Shown here: piece by piece, positions 33,522 through 42,637 of the stretch
How the letters are laid out: every line of letters starts with the position of its first letter
Numbering within the stretch: the stretch's first letter is position 1
DNA from: Bacillota bacterium
GTDB taxonomy: Bacteria > Bacillota > Clostridia > Acetivibrionales > DTU013
DNA: 64,000 nt
NCBI GenBank assembly: GCA_023433505.1
Contig: JAEZCO010000012.1
Span: 1-64,000 of the forward strand
Direction: 5' to 3'
Position numbers and translations under genes: made by a program
The notes under the pieces: model-generated
Told to the model about the DNA's origin: nothing
What the model saw: the letters and a program-made list of their open reading frames with translations, nothing else
Databases searched by the model: none

Positions 33522-34913
33522 ATGTACAGGAAAGGGTTGCTAAAGTTTACGGCATTGGTTGTTGTGGCGCTGATGACGGTGGGTATTCTTCTCTCAGGCT
33601 GTGGAGCTGAAAAGAAGCCTGCAGGTACCACACAAACCGAAATAGCTACGACAGCTGCCGATACAAAGGAAACCGCTGCGGCACCTGAAACTGCCCCGGC
33701 AAAAGAGGTAAAGGGGGATATTCAGGTATTGACTTATGCCCATGCCGCCGATGGAAAGGATAATTTCACCAAATCATTGGATCAAAGCGTTGCCAATCTG
33801 AAGAAGAATTTCCCCGGCGTCAGCATCAAATGGATAAACGTGCCCTATGGTGAATATGAAAACAAGGTAAGGGTCGCGCTTTCATCAGGTACCGGTGCGG
33901 ATATCATCTGGGTAGATACTCCCAACCTTGCCAGCTATGCTGCCGGTGGAGCTCTTGCCTCACTGGACGGATATTGGGATCCTGCCGACTTCAGTGATTT
34001 GCTGGATTCAAGCCAGGCAGCAATGAGGTTTAACGGAAAGATTTACGCAGCGCCATTGAATGAAGCCAATTTGTGTATTTTCTATAACAAGGATATGACG
34101 GATAAGGCCGATATCCATCCTCCGAAATCTGTAAATGAGGCCTGGACCTGGGAGCAATTCTATGAAGCGGCCAAAAAGCTGACAGTCAAGGATGCCAACG
34201 GCAAAGTACAGGTATATGGCTGCAATCCTGCCATGACGGCTGTGACCGATGTTAATGAAGGGTCCACCTTTGGCCTTATAGGATGGATATGGCAGGGCGG
34301 CGGTAATGTATTAAGTGAAGACGGAACAAAGGCAGCAGGCGTTTTTGACAGTGCTGAAAATATAAAGACCCTGCAATTCTTCCAGAAATTCTTTACAGAG
34401 AAAATCGCACCCCTTCAGGGAATAGCCAACGGCTTTGAGACAGGAAAAGTTGCCATGTTCTTCGTGGGACCGTGGGAGTTCGGCTACTTAAAGGATAAAT
34501 TCCCGAATTTCAAGGTAGGCACGACTCCGCTGCCCAAGGGGAGCCAGCTGGGAAGCCCGACAGGCAGCTGGGACGTAGCAATGACTTCGCAGTGCAAAAA
34601 TCCCGATGCAGGCTGGGAATTCATTAAACAGCTTACCGGCAAGGAAGACAGCAAAACCAGGACAGACGCCTCCGGGGACCTTCCCGCAAGAAAGTCCGTT
34701 TTGGAAGCATCGATCCTGTGCAATACCGAGCTGTATCTGCCTATAAAAGAGCAGCTGATGGACGGTGCAAAACCCAGGCCGGTATCGCCGGTATATCCAA
34801 AGATATCGGAAGCAATGACCAAAGCATTTAACGATGTCGCCTTCGGAAAAGACCCGGCGGAAACATTAAAGAAATATGCGGAAATAATGCAAAAGGCAAT
34901 AGATCAGAAGTAA
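33522..34913 (+). CDS. Sugar ABC transporter substrate-binding lipoprotein (SBP family 1)
   Basis: 463 residues. Lipoprotein signal with lipobox LLSGC (Cys28), then an Ala/Thr/Glu-rich linker and an SBP-1 fold: GTGADIIWVDTPNLASYAAGG, LNEANLCIFYNKDM, GWIWQGGGNVLSEDGTKA, GPWEFGYLKDKFPNFKVGTTPLP. ATG 33522 has AGGAGGG upstream; a TTG at 33489 falls in the hairpin. It should bind the oligosaccharide degraded by GH172 and the 672-residue protein of this locus. A stable stem-loop follows the gene. Confidence 0.94.
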   Translation: MYRKGLLKFTALVVVALMTVGILLSGCGAEKKPAGTTQTEIATTAADTKETAAAPETAPAKEVKGDIQVLTYAHAADGKDNFTKSLDQSVANLKKNFPGVSIKWINVPYGEYENKVRVALSSGTGADIIWVDTPNLASYAAGGALASLDGYWDPADFSDLLDSSQAAMRFNGKIYAAPLNEANLCIFYNKDMTDKADIHPPKSVNEAWTWEQFYEAAKKLTVKDANGKVQVYGCNPAMTAVTDVNEGSTFGLIGWIWQGGGNVLSEDGTKAAGVFDSAENIKTLQFFQKFFTEKIAPLQGIANGFETGKVAMFFVGPWEFGYLKDKFPNFKVGTTPLPKGSQLGSPTGSWDVAMTSQCKNPDAGWEFIKQLTGKEDSKTRTDASGDLPARKSVLEASILCNTELYLPIKEQLMDGAKPRPVSPVYPKISEAMTKAFNDVAFGKDPAETLKKYAEIMQKAIDQK

Positions 34914-34974
34914 GGGTTTCATTTTGAAAAAGCGGAAGTAATATTATCAATCCTCCTAACGGTGCTCATAGGTT

Positions 34975-35003
34975 GGAGATATCCCATCAAAACAGATATC
35001 TCC
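34975..35003 (+). terminator. Intercistronic stem-loop between binding protein and permease genes
   Basis: GGAGATATC (34975-34983), 11-base loop, GATATCTCC (34995-35003). The 9-bp stem is perfect but no U-run follows. Such hairpins after binding-protein genes commonly protect the 5' mRNA or reduce read-through, allowing excess binding protein over permease. Confidence 0.6.
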
Positions 35004-35142
35004 GGCCTTGGGCAAGAATGCTGCAGCCATTTACGGGTACAGGCGGCGTATGGCTTGTAAATAAACAGGGTTTATTTTAGAATAGTTTATAGCAATGCCG
35101 TAGTTCAGATTGCCAGATTAATTTACAATGCGGGGTGATAGT

Positions 35143-36075
35143 ATGCCGGAAGGCAGAAATTCCAATGTACGGCAGGTCCCTTCGATCCGGCCTCGAAGAA
35201 TTGGCAGGACTGCCATGAACAATATTCAGGGCTACAGCTTTATCCTGGTTCCTGTAGCCATCATAGCAATATTCGGGATATATCCTTCCATTAACGTATT
35301 TATAATGAGCTTTCAGAAATTTAACATGCTTGCCGGAATAGACAATGCCGCATTTAACGGAATAGCGAACTATCTGGACTTTATGAAGGACGAGGTCTTC
35401 TGGAATACGCTTAAGAATACCTTTACCTTTGCATTGTTTGTGGTCCCCATTCAATCTGCCATTGCTCTTTTCTTTGCCGTATTAATCAATCAAAACCTCT
35501 CCGGAGTGAAGATTTACCGGACGATTTTTTTCATGCCGGTGATTATGTCCTTTGTAACCGTGTCCATATTCTGGAGGATGATTTATGAGCCTAACAACGG
35601 CCTTGCCAACAGCGTGCTGAGGCTGCTGCATATTCCCGAGCAGCAGTTCCTTATCGACCCGAACCAGGCCATGGCTTCTGTCATTGTCATGTGCATCTGG
35701 AAAAGCTGGGGCTGGTATATGGTTATTTTCCTTGCAGGCCTGCAGGAAATACCGAAGGAGCTGTACGAATCCTCTTATATTGACGGCGCTGCGCCTTTGA
35801 AGGTTCTGTTTGCAATAACGATTCCGCTTTTAAAAAGGTCGACCTTGTTTGTCCTGATTATGACGACAATCGATTCCTTTAAGATATTTACACCGATTTA
35901 CATAATGACCAACGGAGGGCCTCTGGACACTACCAATACCATTGTGCACCATATATGGAAGACTGCCTTCCGGATGAATGAAATGGGATATGCGGCGGCA
36001 ATGTCGATTTTCCTGTTTATTATCGTATTCATAATCACTATTTTGCAGTTGAAGCTGGCCAGGTCGAACAATTGA
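35143..36075 (+). CDS. Sugar ABC transporter permease, MalF/UgpA type
   Basis: 310 residues, six membrane helices. EAA loop KELYESSYIDGAAPLKVLFAITIPLLK, plus TIFFMPVIMSFVTVSIFWRMIY and TNGGPLDTTNTIVHHI typical of the UgpA class. Start chosen at ATG 35143 with GGGGTG 5 bases upstream; ATG 35128 in the same frame is an alternative. First permease of the LacI-controlled transporter; no ATPase gene is nearby. Confidence 0.93.
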   Translation: MPEGRNSNVRQVPSIRPRRIGRTAMNNIQGYSFILVPVAIIAIFGIYPSINVFIMSFQKFNMLAGIDNAAFNGIANYLDFMKDEVFWNTLKNTFTFALFVVPIQSAIALFFAVLINQNLSGVKIYRTIFFMPVIMSFVTVSIFWRMIYEPNNGLANSVLRLLHIPEQQFLIDPNQAMASVIVMCIWKSWGWYMVIFLAGLQEIPKELYESSYIDGAAPLKVLFAITIPLLKRSTLFVLIMTTIDSFKIFTPIYIMTNGGPLDTTNTIVHHIWKTAFRMNEMGYAAAMSIFLFIIVFIITILQLKLARSNN

Positions 36076-36113
36076 CAATCCCGGGGCCAAAATATTTATA
36101 AGAGGGTGAGCAT

Positions 36114-36959
36114 GTGTTTTCCAAGGGGAATATGCTAACAAAAAAAATCATTACCTATGTAATATTCAGTATTACTGCTCTGCTGGTATTAGTTCCGCTG
36201 TTTTGGGTCATCGGCAATTCCTTGAGGCCGGGTGCGGACATTGGCAAATATACGGATTTAAGCTTTAGAACCTTCATTCCGGAGAACATTACCACTGAAA
36301 ACTATGCATTGCTTTTCAGAGATTATCCCTTTTCAAGGTATATAGTAAATACTGTGTTTGTTGCTGTCACCGTTACTTTTCTAAGCCTGCTGTTGAATTC
36401 GGTAGCAGCTTATGCTTTTGCAAAAATCGATTTCTATGGAAAGAACACTATATTTACCATCCTCCTGGTCACTTTGATCGTACCGGGTGAAGTCATGCTG
36501 CTGCCTTCCTATATGCTCATCAGGAAATTCGGACTTATGGATAATTATCTTGCGCTGATCCTTCCTGCATTGGCGGGTGCTTTCGGAATATTCTACCTGA
36601 GGCAGAGCTTTTTGGGCATGCCCTCCGAGCTGGAGGATTCGGCCGGTATTGACGGCTGCAGCAGGCTCGGGATCCTTTTCAGGATATTTATGCCTTTGGT
36701 GAAGCCGCACCTGATTACTTTGGGGCTTATGACCTTTATGGGTCAGTGGGACGGATTCATATGGCCGCTGACTGTGCTTACGACCCCTGACAAATATCTG
36801 ATACAGGTAGGCATAAATTATCTGATGGGAGAGCACTTTGCGGAATGGGGGCCAATCTTTGCCGGGACGATGGTATGCACCGTACCTGTCATTATCATGT
36901 TTATCTGCATGCAGAAGTATTACATTGAGGGCATAGCCTCGGTAGGTATAAAAGGATGA
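36114..36959 (+). CDS. Sugar ABC transporter permease, MalG/UgpE type
   Basis: 281 residues, six membrane helices. EAA loop SELEDSAGIDGCSRLGILFRIFMPLVKP, together with VIGNSLRPGADIG and the C-terminal QKYYIEGIASVGIKG typical of UgpE-class permeases. GTG 36114 follows AGGGTGA; the ATG at 36112 is out of frame. The stop overlaps the start of the next gene (ATGA at 36956-36959), so the hydrolase-like protein is translationally coupled to the transporter. Confidence 0.93.
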   Translation: MFSKGNMLTKKIITYVIFSITALLVLVPLFWVIGNSLRPGADIGKYTDLSFRTFIPENITTENYALLFRDYPFSRYIVNTVFVAVTVTFLSLLLNSVAAYAFAKIDFYGKNTIFTILLVTLIVPGEVMLLPSYMLIRKFGLMDNYLALILPALAGAFGIFYLRQSFLGMPSELEDSAGIDGCSRLGILFRIFMPLVKPHLITLGLMTFMGQWDGFIWPLTVLTTPDKYLIQVGINYLMGEHFAEWGPIFAGTMVCTVPVIIMFICMQKYYIEGIASVGIKG

Positions 36960-38974
36960 TAAAAAAATACAAGCTTTCAGTGAATGAACACATAGGAAGA
37001 TTCATCTCAGAAATAAATTACGATCCTATTGCAGACAGTGTATCGGGTACAGCGATTGAGGAAGCCGGGGACAACCTTTTTCGGGTAAGTATTTATTTTG
37101 ATGTTGAGGCCGACCTCAGGCTCAATGACTGGAAAATCAGGTTGATTCCTGCTTTTCAGCCTGCATTCCACTGGTCGCCGCACCTTACGCCGACAGACCG
37201 GCATATTGTTTCACAGCATTGCTTCCGGTCCCCCGCGCTTATAGCTTCAGATTCCAAAATGCAGCTGGCTGTCATACCGGATCTGGATCTGCTCCGGAAT
37301 AGTCCTGTCAAATGGTATATGGATTTGGATGCGGAAAACAATATGCTTATCCTTGGGATAAGCGATTATAAGGTAGAGGAGCATGTTTTGTTTGTCAGAA
37401 AGCCCGGAACCGTTATTCCGAGGGGAAGGCTGAAGATAGGATTCTATCTGATGCTGACGGAATGCCCTAAGGATTTGGCCAATCCCTGGCGGAAGGTGCT
37501 GTCATTTTTGTGGCAGAACTGGGGCAGCCGAGCATATGCATTGGGACAGCCTATCAGCGGCTCTCTCAATATCTATGCGCAACGTGCTTACGAATGGGCT
37601 TTTAACAAATGGGAAAAAAATGTGTGGCAGGAGTTTACTCTTAACGGACGCCGGGCAGGAGCCCCCTGTTTTATTGTTAATGTAACGCAAAGCCCCAACT
37701 ACAAGGGCGAAATTAATGAAAGGGAAGTACGGTCCATATGGAACCAGGCGTGGTTCAGCTCGCTTCGTTCTGCTCAGGGGCTTTACAGGTACGGCAGGCG
37801 TTCCGGGAGAGAGGATCTGATACAAAAAGCTTTGCTGACAAAGGAGCTGGCATTGTCGGCACCGGTCAAGGACGGCTTTTTTCCATCGGTGATTGCCACG
37901 GAGATGATGGCGGTCGATATCGCCGGAAAAACAGTAGCCAGGTCTAAGGGCTGGGAAACGTATTACTGGGGAAATTCAAACAGAAATCCTTTTTCCGGCG
38001 GAGAGATCAAAAAAGCGCCGTTTCACGTACTGGATATGAGCTGGACTGCTTTTCTGATGCTTCAATGGTATAGTGAACTGGAAGCTGATGTGAGGCTTAC
38101 GGATTATGCCCGTTATTATGCTGAAAGCCTTGTGGGAATACAGCAGCAAAACGGTTTCTTCCCGGCATGGCTGGATTGCGGGACTTTAAGGCCCATGGGC
38201 GTTCTGGACGATTCACCGGAGAGTTCCATGTCCGTAACCTTTTTGTTGAAAGCTTACGAAATATTTAGCGATGAAAAGTATTTAAAAAGTGCGCTCAGAG
38301 CCATGGAAGCCGTCGTGGACAATATCGTTTTCCAGGGCCGATGGGAAGACTTTGAGACCTATTGGTCCTGCTGCGGTTATGGAAAAAACGATCTGACCGG
38401 TAAAAAAGTAAGACGCAATAACCTGTACAAGCAGTGCAATTTTTCAATGTATTGGACTGCCGAGGCTTTGCTTACCTGCTACAAGGCAACATCGGACGAA
38501 AAGTACCTGAAGACGGGACAGCGGTGTCTGGATGAGATGCTGATGACCCAGGCCTCGTGGCAGCCGCCGTATATACATGTCAATGCACTGGGCGGCTTCG
38601 GGGTCATGAATTGCGACGGCGAGTGGAATGATGCCAGGCAAAGTCTTTTTGCCGAACTGATCATAAACTATGGAAGGACGCTGGATATTCCTGAATATAT
38701 CCAGCGCGGCAAAGCTGCTTTGAAGGCGTCTTTTGTGATGATGTACTGCCCCGAAAATGAGAAGGTAAAGGAACAATGGGAAAAAAGGTGGCCCTTCTTT
38801 AATGAGCAGGATTACGGTTTTATGATGGAAAACTACGGACATGACGGAGTAACCAATGAAAACGGGCTTGGCATAGGTGAATTTACCATTTATGACTGGG
38901 GCAACGGTGCAGCTGCCGAAGCTTACATGAGAATATCCGATCACCTGGGGGATGATTTTGTCAATAATCTGTAA
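36956..38974 (+). CDS. Unassigned 672-residue (alpha/alpha)6-barrel-type glycosidase-like protein
   Basis: No family recognised. Residues ~1-190 look like a beta-rich domain resembling carbohydrate-binding or GH N-terminal sandwiches (WKIRLIPAFQPAFHWSP). Residues ~190-670 are a chain of helical hairpins with aromatic/acidic motifs usual in six-hairpin glycosidases (GH88/105/127-like): QQQNGFFPAWLDCG, VLDDSPESSMSVTFLLKAYE, EKYLKSALRAMEAVV, FETYWSCCGYG, GFGVMNCDGEWNDARQSLF, and a C-terminal GIGEFTIYDWGNGAAAEAY. The acidic pairs and two adjacent Cys are candidate functional residues. No signal peptide, so it is cytosolic. Its start overlaps the permease stop by 4 bases, tying it to uptake of the same saccharide. 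Confidence 0.75.
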   Translation: MIKKYKLSVNEHIGRFISEINYDPIADSVSGTAIEEAGDNLFRVSIYFDVEADLRLNDWKIRLIPAFQPAFHWSPHLTPTDRHIVSQHCFRSPALIASDSKMQLAVIPDLDLLRNSPVKWYMDLDAENNMLILGISDYKVEEHVLFVRKPGTVIPRGRLKIGFYLMLTECPKDLANPWRKVLSFLWQNWGSRAYALGQPISGSLNIYAQRAYEWAFNKWEKNVWQEFTLNGRRAGAPCFIVNVTQSPNYKGEINEREVRSIWNQAWFSSLRSAQGLYRYGRRSGREDLIQKALLTKELALSAPVKDGFFPSVIATEMMAVDIAGKTVARSKGWETYYWGNSNRNPFSGGEIKKAPFHVLDMSWTAFLMLQWYSELEADVRLTDYARYYAESLVGIQQQNGFFPAWLDCGTLRPMGVLDDSPESSMSVTFLLKAYEIFSDEKYLKSALRAMEAVVDNIVFQGRWEDFETYWSCCGYGKNDLTGKKVRRNNLYKQCNFSMYWTAEALLTCYKATSDEKYLKTGQRCLDEMLMTQASWQPPYIHVNALGGFGVMNCDGEWNDARQSLFAELIINYGRTLDIPEYIQRGKAALKASFVMMYCPENEKVKEQWEKRWPFFNEQDYGFMMENYGHDGVTNENGLGIGEFTIYDWGNGAAAEAYMRISDHLGDDFVNNL

Positions 38975-38992
38975 AATTTCCAGTGGTACAGC

Positions 38993-40387
38993 TCACTTCA
39001 CTTTAATCTCAACCGGTGCAGCAAGCTTTACTGTGCGGGAGAAGGAGGGAGAGAGGTAGACGGTATCGAAAGGATAGTCCGTCAAAGAAAACTGGACGCT
39101 GAATACTCCCGGCGTTTCAACATACTTGTTGGCTTTTTCGTCAAAGTAACCGGTAACACCCGACGACCAGCTGTGATACTCATATTCCTTACCCGTTTCA
39201 TCGTAATATTTGCCGCCAAACAGTTGATAGGAGCTGTTTTCTTTGCGCTCTGCGCCGGAAAATGTCAACTGCCAGCTATTGCCTTTGCGGACGGATTGTT
39301 CAAGTTTTACTCCTTCCGGCAGCTTGTCGGCTGCGCCATTTGCCAAATCAACTTTCACCCGTTCCATAGCCTTATCAAGCCAAATTGCGTCTGTGATATA
39401 GAGCGTTAAACTCCGGCTTTGTGAGAAAAAAGAGCTTTCCAGACGGTGGGATGCCATAAACGGCGAATCTACCGAACCTGTCGCTGTTATGCCGTTACTG
39501 ATTGTTTCAAAACGTTTACCGTCTTCATTTTTCAGATAGAATGTAAGCGATTGAAGCCATGCTGTATTGCTTTTATCGTCGGCAAGATTCAGGCGGATAT
39601 GTGTCGGGTAGATTTCAATCGTCGTTGCGGTCAGGTGCTGCCCGTCCAGCATAAAATCCTGATTAAGGTTTATTACCTCGCCCTTGTGGGTAAAGGTCGG
39701 GTCAAAGTTAAGCGTAAAGGTAAATGTCGAAATAAAATCAGGCTCCTTATACTCCTCCGGTTGGGTTGAATCATCCTTGAGGGGAGCAGTGAACACATCA
39801 CTTCCGTTATCATGCACCTTGCACTTAAGAACTAAACTTGCCGGCATGTCTCTGTCCATAAAATCCACTGTGAAATGGCGAAGCTCGCCATTTTTAGCGT
39901 CAAAACTGCCTGTGCTGATGCCATAACCCTCTAACGGCGTGCCGTCAGGATTGCTGATGGAAGGAGTGGCATCCATGTGTGAGTAACTTTGGGATTGAAG
40001 AGAATAAAAAATGTTAAGCTGCTTTTGGTCAACGATAACATATTCTACCCGCATGGTTATGCCGTTTTCGCTTTGCTCAAGCTCGATTGGCTGCACATAT
40101 TCGTTCTCAACCGCGGCGCTCAGGGAGGGCGAGAATGCTACGACGGCGGCGAGTTCACGCAGCAAAGGTATCCGGCCGCAAGCCATTGCAAAGGTGGTGG
40201 AGATATTCACCATTGCAATAAAAACAATCAAAAACACTGCAATACTGCCAACGGGCCTTGTAAAGAAGTGGCGTATACGCTTTGATTTTTTTGCTCTTGC
40301 CGTTGCCCGTGCAACAGCATATTCAAGAGCGGGAGGGGTATTGTCAAGCTCTGCCAAAAGGCTGTGATATTCTTCTTTTCGATTCAT
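38993..40387 (-). CDS. DUF4179 domain-containing anti-sigma factor
   Basis: 464-residue membrane protein. A short cytosolic N-terminal segment (1-40) is followed by one transmembrane helix (about 49-68, SIAVFLIVFIAMVNISTTFA), and GRIPLLRELAAVVAFSPSLS begins the DUF4179 extracytoplasmic domain, followed by beta-rich DUF5643-like material. DUF4179 proteins are usually encoded with ECF sigma factors and hold them inactive. The gene starts 3 bases after the sigma gene stop, with its RBS (GGAGGAAT) inside the end of that gene, so production is coupled. The signal is unknown. Confidence 0.88.
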   Translation of the reverse strand: MNRKEEYHSLLAELDNTPPALEYAVARATARAKKSKRIRHFFTRPVGSIAVFLIVFIAMVNISTTFAMACGRIPLLRELAAVVAFSPSLSAAVENEYVQPIELEQSENGITMRVEYVIVDQKQLNIFYSLQSQSYSHMDATPSISNPDGTPLEGYGISTGSFDAKNGELRHFTVDFMDRDMPASLVLKCKVHDNGSDVFTAPLKDDSTQPEEYKEPDFISTFTFTLNFDPTFTHKGEVINLNQDFMLDGQHLTATTIEIYPTHIRLNLADDKSNTAWLQSLTFYLKNEDGKRFETISNGITATGSVDSPFMASHRLESSFFSQSRSLTLYITDAIWLDKAMERVKVDLANGAADKLPEGVKLEQSVRKGNSWQLTFSGAERKENSSYQLFGGKYYDETGKEYEYHSWSSGVTGYFDEKANKYVETPGVFSVQFSLTDYPFDTVYLSPSFSRTVKLAAPVEIKVK

Positions 40388-40390
40388 CGA

Positions 40391-40855
40391 TCATTCCTCC
40401 TCCGAGAGTTCCAGTTTCAACAGGAAAAGGGCGCGACGCTGCCTGGTTACTATGGTTCCCTGCGGTATTTCAAGGCTTAGTGCCGTTTCGGCAAGCGTAA
40501 AATCGGAAAAGTACCGAAGGAGGATGACTTCCTTCAATTCTTCCGGCAAGCGGAGTACTGCTTCTTTTAGCGGAAGCGTATTAAATTCCTCTACCGCGGT
40601 TTCAGGGAGCGTATCAAGCAGCTGCTCCCGCTTTCTGTGGCGCAGCTCTTTCTTGCACTCGTTTATAAGGATCCGGGTCATCCATGTTTCAAAGTATTGC
40701 GGCTGGCGCAGCTTTTTCAAAGATTTTAATCCCCGGTATATGCTTTCATCCACTGCGTCGAGTGCTGTGCTTTCGCTGCCCAGATATAAAAATGCCGTAC
40801 GGTAAAGCCGAGTTTTCAGACGTTCCGCCCGAGCGGTAAACTCGTTAACATCCAT
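40391..40855 (-). CDS. ECF-type RNA polymerase sigma factor
   Basis: 154 residues, consistent with ECF factors having only regions 2 and 4. Region 2: LYRTAFLYLGSESTALDAVD and YFETWMTRILINECKKELR. Region 4: LPEELKEVILLRYFSDFTLAETALSLEIPQGTIVTRQRRAL. It pairs with the DUF4179 anti-sigma gene downstream. The leader contains TGAACCTGCAAGTTCA (inverted repeat), with CGGA 5 bases further on. This may be part of an autoregulated ECF promoter, but the fit is weak. Confidence 0.92.
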   Translation of the reverse strand: MDVNEFTARAERLKTRLYRTAFLYLGSESTALDAVDESIYRGLKSLKKLRQPQYFETWMTRILINECKKELRHRKREQLLDTLPETAVEEFNTLPLKEAVLRLPEELKEVILLRYFSDFTLAETALSLEIPQGTIVTRQRRALFLLKLELSEEE

Positions 40856-40924
40856 TCCGTTTCTGTTCCTTTCCGTTGTGAACTTGCAGGTTCATTGATT
40901 AGATTCATCCGTGGGGACTTTTGA

Positions 40925-40972
40925 TTTATTTTTAAAAAATATTTATGCCTGCCAAATTTGAGTGGCAGGCAT
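40925..40972 (-). terminator. Rho-independent terminator after the radical SAM gene
   Basis: ATGCCTGCCA (40945-40954), 8-base loop, TGGCAGGCAT (40963-40972), a perfect 10-bp stem. On the minus strand it is followed by AAATATTTTTTAAAAATAAA, giving the U-run. It separates the peroxidase-marR-radical SAM genes from the sigma operon. Confidence 0.8.
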
Positions 40973-40998
40973 AGCTCCGTTAAAGGGTTTAAATTGCA

Positions 40999-42084
40999 TC
41001 ATTTCACCAGCAATTCGGTCAACCATTGGCGGTTATTCCATAAGGCGCAGCCTCCGCTGCCTTCCTTAAGCAAGTGGTGATTAGCGCGGACTGCGGATAA
41101 AAATTCCGATGAAAGCGCTTCTTTCAGAGAGACATTTTTAACATTATTGTCCGAGAAGGGAGCAAAGGGACAGGGTTCTACTTCACCGCTTGCGCTGATA
41201 TGGATAAATCCTCGTCCGGCGGCAAGGCAGCCGCCGTATTGGTCTTCATCACCGGGGAAGGGGATAAAAAGCGCCGGATTCTTCTTTGCAGCCAGCGTGC
41301 AAAAGTCATTCAGCCGATGCTTATCCTCTTTTGAAAGTACCATGGGTTCGCTTCCTGGCTCAACCGGGACGTATTCCACAAAGAAGAACAGGCGGCAGCC
41401 TTTTTGCATGAACTCCCGGAGAAAATTTTCCTGAAGCACGGTATCAATATTTTCTGATGTAACGGTTACGGAGATCCCAAAGGGAATGCCTTTTCTTTTC
41501 AACGTCTGCATCGCAGCAGTGGCTTTTGCGTAAACGCCGTTACCGCGGCGGGAGTCAGTTTGCTGCTCGCTGCCCTCGATACTGAGAGCAGGAATAATGT
41601 GCCGGTAGGTATCAAACCACGCAAGCCGGGTTTCATTAATGAGCGTTCCATTTGTAAACACAACGCCTAGAAGCTCCTTATGTTCACTTAATTTATCCAT
41701 CCAGCCGTGGCTTAAAAGCGGTTCTCCGCCTGCAAGCATGACGATGTTTACGCCAAGCGCGGAGGCTTCGTCTAACAAGTCGCTTATTTTATTATCGGAC
41801 AGCGCTTCGCTTTTTTCACGGTTGTTCGCGCAGGAATAACAACCCGCGCAGGCAAGGTTACACTCTCCGGTGGTGCTGACGATCATTAACGGAGGGACCT
41901 CAAGTCCGTCCCTGGCAGCCTGGCTGCGAAGCTTTTCCGAGTGTTTCAACCCTTTGGCAAGCTTCATAAAAGCTCTTGCCGAAGCGGGGTAGGAACCAAG
42001 TATTTTTACGGCAGTTGCGACGGAAAGGTCAATGTTTCCGGCAAATAAATCTTTATAGGCGAATGAAGCGTTTTGAACTCTCAT
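40999..42084 (-). CDS. Radical SAM protein
   Basis: 361 residues. The [4Fe-4S]-SAM motif is CNLACAGC (Cys75, Cys79, Cys82), followed by VNIVMLAGGEPLLSHGWM (GGEP motif) and a TIM-barrel pattern (FGISVTVTSENIDTV). A C-terminal CLAAGRGFIHISASGEVEPCPFAPF resembles the start of a SPASM-type cluster-binding region, with a final Cys in GGCALW. Members modify peptides or cofactors, or act in heme and menaquinone-like pathways; the substrate is not evident. It is the last gene after the peroxidase and MarR-type regulator on the same strand (17-base gap), so a redox-linked role is possible. RBS AGAGGT. Confidence 0.88.
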   Translation of the reverse strand: MRVQNASFAYKDLFAGNIDLSVATAVKILGSYPASARAFMKLAKGLKHSEKLRSQAARDGLEVPPLMIVSTTGECNLACAGCYSCANNREKSEALSDNKISDLLDEASALGVNIVMLAGGEPLLSHGWMDKLSEHKELLGVVFTNGTLINETRLAWFDTYRHIIPALSIEGSEQQTDSRRGNGVYAKATAAMQTLKRKGIPFGISVTVTSENIDTVLQENFLREFMQKGCRLFFFVEYVPVEPGSEPMVLSKEDKHRLNDFCTLAAKKNPALFIPFPGDEDQYGGCLAAGRGFIHISASGEVEPCPFAPFSDNNVKNVSLKEALSSEFLSAVRANHHLLKEGSGGCALWNNRQWLTELLVK

Positions 42085-42101
42085 AGCAGCTATACCTCTT
42101 T

Positions 42102-42536
42102 TTATTGATGATTAAACTGTCCAAGTAATTTATATAAAAGCGTATACAAAACTTTGGCGTCCTCTTGTGTGAGCGAAATGCAGGAACTCATTTTGAGTGG
42201 TATCTCCAAAGCCTTATCTTTAAGCTTTTCTCCGTTTTCCGTGATAACGATGTTCACCTGTCTTTCATCTTCGGCGGAACGTTGGCGCCGGAGGAGTCCC
42301 TTTGCTTCAAGCCGTTTCAGCAGGGGCGTCAGAGTGCCGGAATCAAGATATAAATACTCCCCGAGCTCTTTGACCCCTGTTTTTTTATGTTCCCATAAGA
42401 CCATCATGGTGATGTACTGCGTATAGGTCAGATCAATTTCATCCAAAAACGGCTTATACCGGCTGACGACTTCCTTAGCTGCAGCATAAAGAGGGAAACA
42501 CAGTTGATTTTCCAGTTTCAATATGTCATCTGTCAA
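42102..42536 (-). CDS. MarR family regulator, OhrR-like
   Basis: 144 residues. Winged helix: KTGVKELGEYLYLDSGTLTPLLKRLEAKGLLRRQRS, followed by DERQVNIVITENGEKL (wing). The N-terminal LENQLCFPLY carries Cys13 in the place of the peroxide-sensing Cys15 of OhrR, so it is probably an organic-peroxide sensor. The start is TTG 42536 after GAGGTG. It lies 101 bases downstream of the glutathione peroxidase gene on the same strand and probably controls it through the palindrome at 43214-43223. Confidence 0.9.
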   Translation of the reverse strand: MTDDILKLENQLCFPLYAAAKEVVSRYKPFLDEIDLTYTQYITMMVLWEHKKTGVKELGEYLYLDSGTLTPLLKRLEAKGLLRRQRSAEDERQVNIVITENGEKLKDKALEIPLKMSSCISLTQEDAKVLYTLLYKLLGQFNHQ

Positions 42537-42637
42537 AATTACACCTCATTATCAATCTTTCCCGTAAAGTTTTTGTGCTTTTCAAATATTGCATTGACTT
42601 CCTTCAAACCAGCCTTACTTACCGTTTCCCGCTTATA

